64,000 bases of DNA from Streptomyces humicola. Its GTDB lineage: Bacteria; Actinomycetota; Actinomycetes; Streptomycetales; Streptomycetaceae. The position numbers were made by a program, and so were the translations under genes. The notes under the pieces are model-generated. The model had not been told where the DNA came from. It was given only the letters and a program-made list of their open reading frames with translations, and searched no databases. Below, piece after piece: positions 52,986 through 62,314 of this stretch (positions within the stretch are counted from its first letter, which is position 1; each line of letters starts with the position of its first letter). Location of the stretch: assembly GCF_024436035.1 (NCBI RefSeq), contig NZ_JANFNG010000031.1:1-64000 (forward strand), read 5' to 3'.

Positions 52986-53932
52986 GCCGCCGTCCCCCCG
53001 GTGTCCTCGACGTGCTCGGTGTGCTCGGTGTGCTCGTTGCTGACGACGTGGCGGAACAGGTCGGTCAGGGAGGGCAGTCGCCGGGCGAACTCCCGTACCG
53101 GGCCGGTGGCCAGAGCCGCCCGGAGCACCGCCTGGTCGTCCGCGCCGGGCGCGAGCTCCAGCAGTGTCGGGCCGGTGGCGTCGCCCACGACCGTGACGCC
53201 GGGGAGCCCGGCGGCCCAGCCGGGCGGGGCCTGGGGTGCGTCCACGAGGATCCGTTCGGCACCGCCCGAGCGCAGCTCGCCGACCGCGCCGCAGGCCACC
53301 ATCGCTCCCGAGCGGACGATGCCCACCCGGTCGCAGAGTCGCTCGACCAGCTCCAGTTGATGGCTGGAGAAGATCACCGGAACGCCCGCATCGGCCTTGT
53401 CCCGCAGCACCTGGCTCATCACATCCACGGCGACCGGGTCCAGGCCGGAGAAGGGCTCGTCCAGGACGAGGATCTCCGGGTCGTGCACCAGGGCCGCGGC
53501 GAGCTGGACGCGCTGCTGGTTGCCGAGGCTGAGCTTCTGTACCTCGTCGCCGATCCGGGAGGCGACGCCCAGGCGCTCGGTCCACTGGCGGGTGGCTCGG
53601 CTCGCCTCGGACCGGCTCAGCCCGTGCAGGCGCGCGAGGTACTCCAGCTGCTCGCCTGCCCGCATGCGCGGATACAGACCGCGCTCCTCCGGCATGTAGC
53701 CGATCCGGTTCCGGGTCCGATGCGTCACCGGCGCACCGTCCCAGCGCACTTCGCCGGCGTCGGCGGCGAGCACGCCCAGCGCGATGCGCATGGTCGTGGT
53801 CTTGCCGGCGCCGTTGCTGCCGACGAACCCGAAGATCTCCCCCGCGTGGACGTCGAAGGTCATCGCGTCCAGCGCCACGGTCTCGCCGTAGCGCTTGGAG
53901 ACCCCGTCGACCTCCAGCCGTCTGTGACCCAT
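52982..53932 (-). CDS. ABC transporter ATP-binding protein (NatA-like)
   Basis: A 316-aa ATPase with GSNGAGKTTTMRIALG (Walker A), LSLGNQQRVQLAAAL (signature with LGNQQ in place of SGGQQ) and LVLDEPFSGLDP (Walker B). The DUF4162-type C-terminal extension (to about 290) is typical of NatA-like exporters. It ends with NEHTEHTEHVEDTGG, made from a tandem HTE repeat. GGAGGTGGGG precedes the ATG. It forms one transporter with the permease after it. Confidence 0.9.
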   Translation of the reverse strand: MGHRRLEVDGVSKRYGETVALDAMTFDVHAGEIFGFVGSNGAGKTTTMRIALGVLAADAGEVRWDGAPVTHRTRNRIGYMPEERGLYPRMRAGEQLEYLARLHGLSRSEASRATRQWTERLGVASRIGDEVQKLSLGNQQRVQLAAALVHDPEILVLDEPFSGLDPVAVDVMSQVLRDKADAGVPVIFSSHQLELVERLCDRVGIVRSGAMVACGAVGELRSGGAERILVDAPQAPPGWAAGLPGVTVVGDATGPTLLELAPGADDQAVLRAALATGPVREFARRLPSLTDLFRHVVSNEHTEHTEHVEDTGGTAA

Positions 53933-53970
53933 GGTCCCCCCACCTCCCCTGTTTCCTGCTCCCTAATAAA

Positions 53971-53987
53971 GTGATATCACAATGATA
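53971..53987 (-). promoter_or_regulatory. Palindromic operator-like site upstream of the NatAB operon
   Basis: GTGATATCAC (53971-53980) is a perfect palindrome. It overlaps the inverted repeat TATCA-CAA-TGATA (53975-53987). The block is A/T-rich in a GC-rich genome and lies about 40 bp before the natA ATG, where a promoter is expected. A GntR/YtrA-like regulator often controls such operons but none is adjacent here. Confidence 0.5.
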
Positions 53988-54016
53988 GAGTCGGTGCCAT
54001 GGCCGGAGGCAAAACA

Positions 54017-54052
54017 GCGGTGCCCCAGCTCAGGGATGAGCAGGGGCACCGC
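54017..54052 (-). terminator. Terminator after glcP
   Basis: GCGGTGCCCC (54017-54026) pairs with GGGGCACCGC (54043-54052), and an inner GCTCA-GGGA-TGAGC continues the stem past one A-A mismatch, giving a 15-bp hairpin 32 bp after the glcP stop. Confidence 0.8.
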
Positions 54053-54083
54053 GGAGGACTGGAAGAGACGAGCGGCGGGGGGG

Positions 54084-55508
54084 TTAGCCCATCTCCTCCA
54101 GGGTCTTGCCCTTCGTCTCCTTGACGAAGATCAGCACGAACGGGATCGAGAGCACGGCGAAGAGCGTGTAGATCACGTATGCGCCGGAGAGGTTCCAGTC
54201 CGACAGCGACGGGAAGGTGACGGTGATCGCCCAGTTGGCGATCCACTGCGCGGAGGCGGCGACGCCCAGCGCGGCGGCGCGGATCTTGTTCGGGAACATC
54301 TCGCCGAGCAGGACCCAGACGACCACTCCCCACGACAGCGCGAAGAAGAGCACGAAGCTGTGCGCGGCGACCAGCGCGAGGGTGCCCTGCAGGTGCGGCA
54401 TGGAGATGTTGGCACCGGTGCCGGTCTTGTAGGAGAACGCCCACGCGGCGACGCCGAGCGAGACGGCCATGCCGACGGAGCCGATCAGCGCCAGCGGCTT
54501 GCGGCCGATCCGGTCGACGAAGATCATCGCGATCACGGTGCCGATCACGTTGATGATCGACGTGGTGAACGAGTAGAAGAACGAGCTCGTCGGGTCGATG
54601 CCGACGGACTGCCACAGCGACGCCGAGTAGTAGAAGATCACATTGATGCCGACGAGCTGCTGGAAGACCGACAGGCCGATGCCGATCCAGACGATCGGGA
54701 GCAGTCCGCCCTTGCCGACCAGGTCCCGATACGTGGACTTGTGCTCGCTGCGCATCGCGTTCTCGATCTCCGCGACGCGGGCGTCCAGGTCGCTGCCCTC
54801 GCCCTCGACCTCACCGAGAACCTTCTTCGCCGCGTCGTAGCGGCCCGCCGAGATCAGGAAGCGGGGGGACTCCGGGATCGCGAAGGAGAGCAGACCGTAC
54901 ACGGCGGCCGGGACCACCATCACGCCGAGCATCCACTGCCAGGCCTCCAGGCCGGCGATCGTGCCACGCTGCTGGCCGTGAGCCGCCTGCAGGATGCCGT
55001 AGTTGACGAGCTGCGATATGGCGATGCCGATGACGATCGCGGCCTGCTGGAACGAGCCGAGCCTGCCGCGGTAGGCGGGCGGGGCGACCTCGGCGATGTA
55101 CGCGGGGCCGATCACGGAGGCCATGCCGATGGCGAAGCCGCCGATGATGCGCCAGCCGGCCAGGTCCCAGACGGCGAACGGCAGCGCAGAGCCTATCGCG
55201 CTGACGACGAAGAGGACGGAGGCGATCTGCATGACGCGGATGCGGCCGATCCGGTCGGCGATGCGGCCCGCCGTCGCGGCGCCGAGCGCGCACCCGAGCA
55301 GCGCCGCGGCGACGACCTGGGCGAGCTCGCCCGAGCCGATACCGAACTTGCCCTGGATGCCGTTGACGGCACCGTTGATCACGGAGCTGTCGTAGCCGAA
55401 AAGGAAGCCGCCCATGGCGGCCGCGGCGGTGATGAAGATGACATGGCCGAGATGTTCCGGCGCGGTCTTGCGACCGCCGGTCCCTGTCGCCTGAGCGATG
55501 GTGGTCAA
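54084..55508 (-). CDS. glcP: Glucose permease GlcP (MFS sugar porter)
   Basis: A 474-aa sugar porter with twelve helices. Family marks include AGRIADRIGRIRVMQIASVL, PESPRFLISAGRYDAAKKVL, FQQLVGINVIFYYSASLWQS and VDRIGRKPLALIG, ending with FVKETKGKTLEEMG. The gene is next to smc as glcP1 is in S. coelicolor, where it is the main glucose uptake system and glucose-inducible. The likely start is TTG at 55508, 7 bp after AGGAG, a rare start codon. The frame is open to 55607 without homology. Confidence 0.9.
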   Translation of the reverse strand: MTTIAQATGTGGRKTAPEHLGHVIFITAAAAMGGFLFGYDSSVINGAVNGIQGKFGIGSGELAQVVAAALLGCALGAATAGRIADRIGRIRVMQIASVLFVVSAIGSALPFAVWDLAGWRIIGGFAIGMASVIGPAYIAEVAPPAYRGRLGSFQQAAIVIGIAISQLVNYGILQAAHGQQRGTIAGLEAWQWMLGVMVVPAAVYGLLSFAIPESPRFLISAGRYDAAKKVLGEVEGEGSDLDARVAEIENAMRSEHKSTYRDLVGKGGLLPIVWIGIGLSVFQQLVGINVIFYYSASLWQSVGIDPTSSFFYSFTTSIINVIGTVIAMIFVDRIGRKPLALIGSVGMAVSLGVAAWAFSYKTGTGANISMPHLQGTLALVAAHSFVLFFALSWGVVVWVLLGEMFPNKIRAAALGVAASAQWIANWAITVTFPSLSDWNLSGAYVIYTLFAVLSIPFVLIFVKETKGKTLEEMG

Positions 55509-55615
55509 CGTGATCTCCTGAGGCTCTGCTCTGAGCCGTCCCGGTGGGGCTGGGGCGTTCGAGTGTTCGGCCAACCCCCGACCGCCACCACTCGAATGTA
55601 AAAGCAACGCGTCAG

Positions 55616-55643
55616 AGACTATGCCTTCAAGTTTCTAAGTCAA
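55616..55643 (-). promoter_or_regulatory. Candidate promoter of glcP
   Basis: On the minus strand TTGACT (55643-55638) and TAGTCT (55621-55616) are 16 bp apart in an A/T-rich stretch. The site is about 108 bp before the TTG start. Confidence 0.45.
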
Positions 55644-55721
55644 TAGAGGAAAGTGAAACGATTGGGACACGGCATGCCAGTCCATTCGTTCAGATATTGA
55701 AGGCAGCTGGCGAAGGCCGCG

Positions 55722-58700
55722 TCACCGCAGCCGCTGGCTGATCACCTTGGAGACGCCGTCACCCTGCATCGACACCCCGTAGAGCGCGTCGGCGACCTCC
55801 ATCGTCCGCTTCTGGTGAGTGATCACGATCAGCTGTGAGCTCTCCTGCAGCTCCCGCATGATCCCGATCAGCCGCTGCAGGTTGGTGTCGTCGAGCGCCG
55901 CCTCCACCTCGTCCATGACGTAGAAGGGGCTCGGACGCGCCTTGAAGATCGACACCAGCAGCGCCACGGCGGTCAACGACCGCTCGCCGCCGGACAGGAG
56001 GGACAACCGCTTGACCTTCTTGCCGGGCGGGCGCGCCTCGACATCGACGCCGGTGGCGAGCATGTCGTCCGGGTCGGTGAGCACCAGGCGCCCCTCGCCG
56101 CCCGGGAACAGGCGCGAGAAGACGCCCTCGAACTCGCGCGCGGTGTCCTGGTACGCGGCGGTGAAGACCTGTTCGACGCGCTCGTCGACCTCCTTGACCA
56201 CCTGCAGCAGGTCGGCGCGGGTCTTGCGCAGGTCCTCCAGCTGCTCGCTGAGGAACTTGTGGCGCTCTTCGAGTGCCGCGAACTCCTCCAGCGCCAGCGG
56301 GTTCACCTTGCCGAGCTGCTGGTACGCCTTCTCCGCGGCGCGCAAGCGTTTCTCCTGCTCGGCGCGGACGTACGGGCGCGGCCCGGTGTCGGACGGCTCC
56401 TCGCCCTCGGGCGCCGGCGGCGGCGGGACCAGCTGGTCGGGGCCGTACTCGCCGACGAGGCCGGCCGGCTCGACGCCGTGCTCCTCCAGCGCCTTGGCCT
56501 CCAGCTGTTCGATCCGCAGCCGCTTCTCGGCACCGAGCACCTCGCCGCGGTGGACGGAGTCGGTGAGTGTGTCCAGCTCCGCCTTGAGGGCACGGGACGA
56601 TTCGCGCTGGGCGCTGAGCGCGGACTCGCGTTCGGCCTTCGCCCGCTCGGCGGCAGCCCGTTCCTGCTCGGCGCGGCCGAGGGAGACCGTGACATAGTCG
56701 AGCAGCCCGCGCGCACCGGCGAGCACCGCAGAGGCGACCCGCGCCTCGTGCTCCAGGCGCGCCCTGCGCTGGGCGGCGCGAGCGCGCGCCTCGCGCTCCA
56801 TGCGGGCACTGCGGTCGAGTGCGTCGGCGCGTCCTGCCAGGCCCTTGACCCGCTCCTCGTGGGTCCTGACCTGAAGCCGCGCCTCCATCTCGGTCTGGCG
56901 GGCATTGGCGCCGTCGGCGGCGAGGCGGTCGCGTTCCGAGGTGTCGGGCTCCTCGTCGGCGGGGGCCTCCTCCGCCTCCCGCAGCCGCTCCGTCAGTTCG
57001 ACGAGCTCCTCCGAGGCGCGCGCCAGTGACTCCTCGGCGCGGCCCACGGCCGCCGCGGTGCGCTCCGCCTCCCCCGCGGCGCCGCGCGCCTGCCCGGCGA
57101 GGCGTCCCAGCTGCTGGGCGACGGCGGACTTCTCCTTCTCCGCGGCGCGGCGGCGCGCGGCGAGATCGTCGACGAGGCGGGCGCACTCGGCGCGCCGCTC
57201 CTTGGCGGCGGTCTGCGCTGCGGCGAGCTCCTCGCAGCGCGCGGCGAGGCGCTCGAGCTCCGCCTCCGCCTCGTCCACAGCAGCCTGGACCTCAAGGAGG
57301 CTGGGGGCTCCGGCGGAGCCCCCGTGCGCCATGTGGGCGGCGAGGACGTCGCCTTCGGCAGTGACGGCGGTGAGCGCGGGATGCCGGGTGACGATGGCCT
57401 CGGCGTCGTCGAGCGTGTCGACGATCACCACGTCGCGCAGCAACGTGCGTACGGCGGGCAGCAGTTCACCGGGCCCGCCGACGAGGGGTGCGGCCCAGCG
57501 GGCGCCCTGCGGCGCGCCGGCGCTCTCCGTCGTGCCGCCACGGGGGCCTTCCGGGGCGCCGGCGAGCAGCATCGTGGCCCGCCCCGCATCGTTCTTGCGC
57601 AGCAGCCGCAGCGCCTCGGCCGCCGCGGACGGGCCGCTGACGGCGACGGCGTCGGCGCAGGCGCCCAGCGCCGCGGCGACCGGGACCTCGAACCCCGTGG
57701 CCACGGTGAGCAGTTCGGCGGCGGGCCCGAGCAGGCCGGTGAGGCGGTCGGCGGCGCCGAGCAGTATTCCGGTGCCGTCCTTGCGGCGCAGGCCGAGCGC
57801 GAGCGCGTCATGGCGGGCGGCCAGTGCCGCGCGTTCGCGTTCGGCGGCGGTCGCGGCCTCACGGGCGGCGGCGAACGCCTCCTCGGCCTCCTCCTGCGCG
57901 CGTTTGGCCTCCTCGTAGGCGTCGTCGAGCTCCGCGTCACCCGCTTCGAGCCCGTCGACCTGGGCCTTCAGCTGCTCGTACTCCTCCTGGGCGGCGACCG
58001 CGCGCTCGGCCGCCTCGTCGCGCGCCGCGGTGAGCCGGCCGATCTCGGCCTCGGCCGCACCGGCCCGGCTGCGCGCGGCGTTGACCTGGCCGTGCAGCCG
58101 GGCGAGGCCCTCGCGGCGGTCGGCGATGGCGCGGGCGGCCGCCTTGAGCCGCTGTTCCTCCTGGGCGAGGGCGCGTTCCAGTTCGGCGCGATGGGCGATG
58201 GTGTCATCGAGCGCGTACTGCGCCGCCTCCAGCGCAGCGGTCAGCTCCGCCTCCTGCTCGCGGATGCGGGCCGCCTCCCGCTCCAGGTCCTCCGGGTCAC
58301 GGCCGCGGCGCTCCTCGACCTGCTGGCCGCTGGCGTACTTGACCTTCTGCTCGGCGAGCCCGATCGTGCCGCGGATCCGTTCGGCGAGTTGCGAGAGCTC
58401 GTACCAGGTCTGCTGTGCTGCGGCCAGGCGCGGGCCGAGCTCGCGTACCTGCTCCTCCAGCTGGGCCTCGCGCCGGGCCGCCGCCGTCAGCTCGGCCTCG
58501 ACCGCGTCCCGCCGCTCCTTGAGGGCGGCCTCGTCGGCGACCTCGGTACGCAGCGCCTCCCGCAGCGTCACCAGGTCGTCGGCGAGCAGCCGCAGCCGCG
58601 CGTCGCGCAGGTCGGCCTGGATGACGGCGGCGCGGCGGGCGACCGCGGCCTGGCGGCCGAGCGGCTTGAGCTGGCGGCGCAGTTCGGCGGTGAGGTCCTG

Positions 58701-59273
58701 GACGCGGGCTAGGTTGGCCTGCATCGCGTCCAGCTTGCGCAGCGCCTTCTCCTTGCGCTTGCGGTGCTTGAGGACGCCCGCGGCCTCCTCGATGAAGGCG
58801 CGGCGCCCCATGGGATCGGCGTGCAGGACGGAGTCGAGCTGCCCTTGGCCGACGATGACGTGCATCTCGCGGCCGATACCGGAGTCGGAGAGCAGCTCCT
58901 GGATGTCGAGGAGGCGGCAGGTGTCGCCGTTGATCTGGTACTCGCTGCCGCCGTTGCGGAACATCGTCCGCGTGATGGTGACCTCGGCGTAGTCGATGGG
59001 GAGGGCGCCGTCGCAGTTGTCGATGGTGAGGGAGACCTCGGCGCGGCCCAGCGGCGGGCGCCCCGTGGTGCCCGCGAAGATCACGTCCTCCATCTTGCCG
59101 CCGCGAAGGCTCTTGGCGCCCTGTTCGCCCATCACCCAGGACAGGGCGTCGACGACGTTGGACTTGCCGGAGCCGTTGGGGCCGACGACACACGTGATGC
59201 CCGGTTCGAAGCGCAGGGTGGTCGCGGAGGCGAAGGATTTGAACCCGCGCAGGGTCAGGCTCTTCAGGTGCAC
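55722..59273 (-). CDS. smc: Chromosome segregation protein SMC
   Basis: An 1183-aa SMC protein. The N-terminal ATPase half has Walker A at 31-38 (GPNGSGKS). Two long coiled coils rich in Ala, Arg and Glu enclose a hinge around 510-650. The C-terminal half has LSLLSGGERSLTAVALLVSI (signature) and YVMDEVEAALDD (Walker B). With ScpAB it compacts the chromosomes during sporulation septation. GTG at 59273 follows GGAGGAG. A GGGGGCTCC/GGAGCCCCC inverted repeat (57303-57323) sits within the hinge-to-coil region and is translated as a small glycine/serine/proline insert. Confidence 0.97.
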   Translation of the reverse strand: MHLKSLTLRGFKSFASATTLRFEPGITCVVGPNGSGKSNVVDALSWVMGEQGAKSLRGGKMEDVIFAGTTGRPPLGRAEVSLTIDNCDGALPIDYAEVTITRTMFRNGGSEYQINGDTCRLLDIQELLSDSGIGREMHVIVGQGQLDSVLHADPMGRRAFIEEAAGVLKHRKRKEKALRKLDAMQANLARVQDLTAELRRQLKPLGRQAAVARRAAVIQADLRDARLRLLADDLVTLREALRTEVADEAALKERRDAVEAELTAAARREAQLEEQVRELGPRLAAAQQTWYELSQLAERIRGTIGLAEQKVKYASGQQVEERRGRDPEDLEREAARIREQEAELTAALEAAQYALDDTIAHRAELERALAQEEQRLKAAARAIADRREGLARLHGQVNAARSRAGAAEAEIGRLTAARDEAAERAVAAQEEYEQLKAQVDGLEAGDAELDDAYEEAKRAQEEAEEAFAAAREAATAAERERAALAARHDALALGLRRKDGTGILLGAADRLTGLLGPAAELLTVATGFEVPVAAALGACADAVAVSGPSAAAEALRLLRKNDAGRATMLLAGAPEGPRGGTTESAGAPQGARWAAPLVGGPGELLPAVRTLLRDVVIVDTLDDAEAIVTRHPALTAVTAEGDVLAAHMAHGGSAGAPSLLEVQAAVDEAEAELERLAARCEELAAAQTAAKERRAECARLVDDLAARRRAAEKEKSAVAQQLGRLAGQARGAAGEAERTAAAVGRAEESLARASEELVELTERLREAEEAPADEEPDTSERDRLAADGANARQTEMEARLQVRTHEERVKGLAGRADALDRSARMEREARARAAQRRARLEHEARVASAVLAGARGLLDYVTVSLGRAEQERAAAERAKAERESALSAQRESSRALKAELDTLTDSVHRGEVLGAEKRLRIEQLEAKALEEHGVEPAGLVGEYGPDQLVPPPPAPEGEEPSDTGPRPYVRAEQEKRLRAAEKAYQQLGKVNPLALEEFAALEERHKFLSEQLEDLRKTRADLLQVVKEVDERVEQVFTAAYQDTAREFEGVFSRLFPGGEGRLVLTDPDDMLATGVDVEARPPGKKVKRLSLLSGGERSLTAVALLVSIFKARPSPFYVMDEVEAALDDTNLQRLIGIMRELQESSQLIVITHQKRTMEVADALYGVSMQGDGVSKVISQRLR

Positions 59274-59548
59274 GCTGCCCTCTCCTCCGTCGCTACCGAC
59301 CGCCGGCCCGTTCGGACTCTACCGGTCGCCTCCCGTTTGACCGGGGAACATGCAGGGCACACCAGTGGTAAGCGAACGATGCCAGTGAGCAAACGGGGCA
59401 GGACGAGGCAGGATCGGTCAGCAAGAGCGTCAGCTGGAGCAGGGAAGAGGCGGGGGAAGAGGCGGGGGAGACGACGAAGGGACGCCGAAGCGTCCCTTGC
59501 ACTCTCTTCAAGCGGCGACGGTGCAGCCCGGCCCGGGGGTGGGCCGGA

Positions 59549-59749
59549 TCATGCCGGCACAGGCTCCGCCTGGGGTACGTCGATGCTGCTGAGCAGCGAC
59601 TCTTCACGCGACTGCACCAGAGCGTCGTTCTCGGCCTGGATCCGTACGAGTTCGGATTCCAGGTCCTGGACACGCTGCTGGAGTCGTCGCATCTCGGCGA
59701 GGAGTCGCGGGTCGGGGCCGCCGACGTAACCGAGAAGCGCCTTTGCCAT
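59549..59749 (-). CDS. Small conserved coiled-coil protein
   Basis: A 66-aa protein beginning MAKALLGYVGGPDPRLLAEM and continuing RRLQQRVQDLESELVRIQAE, a regular heptad coiled coil. The end is less ordered (SSIDVPQAEPVPA). GGAGG lies before the ATG at 59749. The MAKALLGYVGG start is familiar from other streptomycetes, always near smc. No function is known to me. It lies upstream of smc in the same direction, 275 bp away. Confidence 0.75.
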   Translation of the reverse strand: MAKALLGYVGGPDPRLLAEMRRLQQRVQDLESELVRIQAENDALVQSREESLLSSIDVPQAEPVPA

Positions 59750-59895
59750 GATGGATGGTCCTCCACGCTGAGTGACCGACCTGAGCGGTGTGGGTCGTGA
59801 GGGGGTGTGGCACCCGCCTTTTGCACCCTCGCCATTGTTGAACACGTAGGGATACGGCTAAGGTGCGCGGGGCTTCCAGCGTCTCACCAAATAGT

Positions 59896-59906
59896 TTGAC
59901 GGTCAA
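59896..59906. promoter_or_regulatory. Palindrome TTGAC-G-GTCAA in the gap before the coiled-coil gene
   Basis: A perfect 11-bp inverted repeat in an A/T-containing stretch (AATAGTTTGACGGTCAACAC), about 150 bp upstream of the 66-aa gene. It could be a promoter/operator. The rest of 59750-60101 shows nothing else clear. Confidence 0.3.
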
Positions 59907-60101
59907 CACGATCACAGCCCAGAGGTCCGGCGTGCCTTGGAAATCACACGGCGCGACGAGCCGCGGGGCACCCGTGGGGCTTGGAGATCATCCTTGCTGC
60001 GGCAGCCTGGCACGGCAACCACGATTTGGCAAGGGTCTGGCGGATACTGCCCGTGGCGATTGCCGCGCGTGACCACTGCTGCGGACGCGGTGTGCGGGAC
60101 C

Positions 60102-60410
60102 TCAGCGGATCTCGAAGCCGTCGTAGCCGCCTCGCGGCTCGCTCCAGATCTCGGTGACGCCGTCCACGCGGCCCGGCGCGGCCCCCTTGTGAAGCCAGTC
60201 CAGCAGCCGGTCGCAGCGGTCCCGCGCGCCCTCGGCGACGACCTGGACCCTGCCGTCGGAGAGGTTGGAGGCGTAGCCCGACAGACCGCCGATCTCCAGT
60301 GCGGTGGCCCGCGTCCACCAGCGGAAACCGACGCCCTGCACCCGGCCCCTGACCCATGCAGTCAGCCGGACGTCGCCTGCATCCGGGGCCGTGCCGGCCG
60401 TGTCGCTCAT
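60102..60410 (-). CDS. acyP: Acylphosphatase
   Basis: A 102-aa enzyme hydrolysing acyl phosphates. The signature is [20 protein letters not shown] with catalytic Arg in GVGFR and later [17 protein letters not shown] with the catalytic Asn. A short N-terminal extension ([12 protein letters not shown]) precedes it. It lies between mutM and the small coiled-coil gene, all on the minus strand. Confidence 0.93.
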   Translation of the reverse strand: MSDTAGTAPDAGDVRLTAWVRGRVQGVGFRWWTRATALEIGGLSGYASNLSDGRVQVVAEGARDRCDRLLDWLHKGAAPGRVDGVTEIWSEPRGGYDGFEIR

Positions 60411-60459
60411 GGGAGCACGCTACCGTGGCGGCCTGCGACGGTCCGCCTTTGACGGTCGT

Positions 60460-61332
60460 TCAGGACGTCCGGGGCCCGCGCTGGCAGCGCGGGCAGAAGT
60501 AGCTGGAACGGTTCATCCAGGGACTGCGCCTGATCGGCGTCCCGCAGCGTCGGCACGGCTCGCCCTCCCGCCCGTAGGCGTCGAGCGACCGGTCGAAGTA
60601 GCCGGACTCGCCGTTGACGTTGACGTAGAGGCTGTCGAAGCTCGTGCCGCCGGCCGCCAGCGCGTCGCCCATCACCGCCCGGATATGAGCGATCAGCTCC
60701 TCGGTGCGTGGCCGGGTGAGCGTGGCGGTCGGCCGGTCGTAGTGGAGGCGGCTGCGCCACAGCGCCTCGTCCGCATAGATGTTGCCGACCCCGCTGATCA
60801 GTGACTGGTCGAGCAGCGCCCGCTTGATGGTGGTACGGCGGCGGCGCAGGGCCGCGTGGAAGGCGTCCGGGTCGAAGGCCTTCTCCAGCGGATCCGGGGC
60901 GATGTGGGCAAGCGGCTGCGGAAGGTCGATGGCGGCATCCGGGCCGTCGGGTACGCAGTCGTGCACCGACAGGCCGCCGAAGGTGCGCTGGTCGACGAAG
61001 CGCAGTTCCGTACCGAGCGCGTCGGTGAAGCGGATGCGGATCCGCAGATGCTTCTCGTCGGGCGCCTCGTGCGGCTGGACGAGGAGCTGGCCGCTCATGC
61101 CGAGGTGGCAGAGGAGCGCGAGGCCGTCGCCGAGCGGCAGCCACAGGTACTTGCCCCGGCGGTGGGCGGGGCCGAGGGTGCGGCCGCGCAGCCGGGCGGC
61201 GAAGTCCTCGGGGCCCGCGAGGTGGCGGCGGACCGCGCGCGGGTGCAGCACCTCGACGTCGGCGACAGTGCGGCCGCTCACCCAGCGCTCCAGGCCGCGG
61301 CGCACCACCTCGACCTCGGGCAGCTCCGGCAT
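60460..61332 (-). CDS. mutM: Bifunctional DNA-formamidopyrimidine glycosylase/AP lyase MutM (Fpg)
   Basis: A 290-aa repair enzyme removing 8-oxoguanine. It starts [18 protein letters not shown] with the catalytic Pro and Glu just after Met. The H2TH region contains [20 protein letters not shown]. The C-terminal zinc finger has [11 protein letters not shown] and FCPRC. The ATG follows the rnc stop after one base, so they are coupled. A longer frame to 61494 lies inside rnc and is not real. Confidence 0.95.
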   Translation of the reverse strand: MPELPEVEVVRRGLERWVSGRTVADVEVLHPRAVRRHLAGPEDFAARLRGRTLGPAHRRGKYLWLPLGDGLALLCHLGMSGQLLVQPHEAPDEKHLRIRIRFTDALGTELRFVDQRTFGGLSVHDCVPDGPDAAIDLPQPLAHIAPDPLEKAFDPDAFHAALRRRRTTIKRALLDQSLISGVGNIYADEALWRSRLHYDRPTATLTRPRTEELIAHIRAVMGDALAAGGTSFDSLYVNVNGESGYFDRSLDAYGREGEPCRRCGTPIRRSPWMNRSSYFCPRCQRGPRTS

Positions 61333-61333
61333 C

Positions 61334-62119
61334 TCAGTGAGCGCCGGGTCCGGAGCCCGCTCCGGCCCCGTCCGCGGCCCCGCCCTCGCCGTCGGTGCCG
61401 GATCCGTCGCGGATCGCACGCCAGGCGGCCTCGGCGGCCTGCTGCTCGGCTTCCTTCTTGCTGCGGCCGGTGCCGGTGCCGTACGCGACACCACCGACGC
61501 GGGCGGCAGCCGTGAAGGTCTTCTCGTGGTCGGGACCGGACTCGGTGACCACGTACTCGGGGACGCCGAGCGACTCGGTGGCGGTGAGCTCCTGGAGGCT
61601 GGTCTTCCAGTCCAGGCCCGCCCCGAGGTTCGAGGACTTCTCGATCAGCGGGTCGAAGAGCCGGTGCACGAGCTCGGACGCGGCGCCGAGCCCCTGGTCC
61701 AGGTAGACCGCTCCGATCACCGCTTCGAGGGTGTCGGCGAGGATCGAGGCCTTGTCCCGGCCTCCGGTGCCCTCCTCCCCGCGTCCGAGGCGGATGAAGG
61801 AGCCCAGGTCGAGGGCGCGGGCGACCTCCGCGAGCGCCCGGGAGTTGACCACCGCGGCGCGCAGCTTGGCCAGCTGCCCCTCGGGCAGGTCGGGGTGGGC
61901 GCGGTAGAGGGTGTCGGTGACGACGAGGCCGAGCACGGAGTCCCCCAGGAACTCCAGGCGCTCGTTCGTCGGCAGGCCGCCGTTCTCGTACGCGAAGGAC
62001 CGGTGTGTCAGCGCACGCACCAGAAGGGCGGGCTCGAGGCTGTACCCGAGCCGCCCTTCCAGAAGCGTGTGGGACGAGGCTGCCTTGGAGGCGTCTGCCG
62101 ACGACTTGGCGTCTGACAT
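61334..62119 (-). CDS. rnc: Ribonuclease III (AbsB)
   Basis: A 261-aa double-strand-specific RNase. The signature [18 protein letters not shown] and the second acidic block [15 protein letters not shown] mark the catalytic domain. A dsRNA-binding domain follows ([33 protein letters not shown]), then a glycine/alanine tail. In S. coelicolor this gene is absB, needed for antibiotic production and rRNA maturation. ATG at 62119 is taken as start; GTG at 62131 is the alternative. It follows rpmF by 19 bp. Confidence 0.95.
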   Translation of the reverse strand: MSDAKSSADASKAASSHTLLEGRLGYSLEPALLVRALTHRSFAYENGGLPTNERLEFLGDSVLGLVVTDTLYRAHPDLPEGQLAKLRAAVVNSRALAEVARALDLGSFIRLGRGEEGTGGRDKASILADTLEAVIGAVYLDQGLGAASELVHRLFDPLIEKSSNLGAGLDWKTSLQELTATESLGVPEYVVTESGPDHEKTFTAAARVGGVAYGTGTGRSKKEAEQQAAEAAWRAIRDGSGTDGEGGAADGAGAGSGPGAH

Positions 62120-62138
62120 GGAGCCTGTCACCTGCCGA

Positions 62139-62312
62139 TCAGACCTCGATGACCTGACGGCCGTTGTAGGTGCCGCAGCTCGGGCACGCGATGTGCTGCA
62201 GCTTCGGCTCGTGGCAGCGCTCGCACGCCACGAGGGTGGGGACCGCAGCCTTCCACTGCGACCGGCGGTGGCGCGTGTTGCTGCGCGACATCTTCCGCTT
62301 CGGAACAGCCAC
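62139..62312 (-). CDS. rpmF: 50S ribosomal protein L32
   Basis: A 57-aa protein of exact family length with a GTG start ([20 protein letters not shown]). Four cysteines (CERC, CPSC) form a zinc ribbon, so this is the zinc-dependent version. It begins 2 bp after the YceD (DUF177) gene. Confidence 0.96.
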   Translation of the reverse strand: MAVPKRKMSRSNTRHRRSQWKAAVPTLVACERCHEPKLQHIACPSCGTYNGRQVIEV

Positions 62313-62314
62313 GG

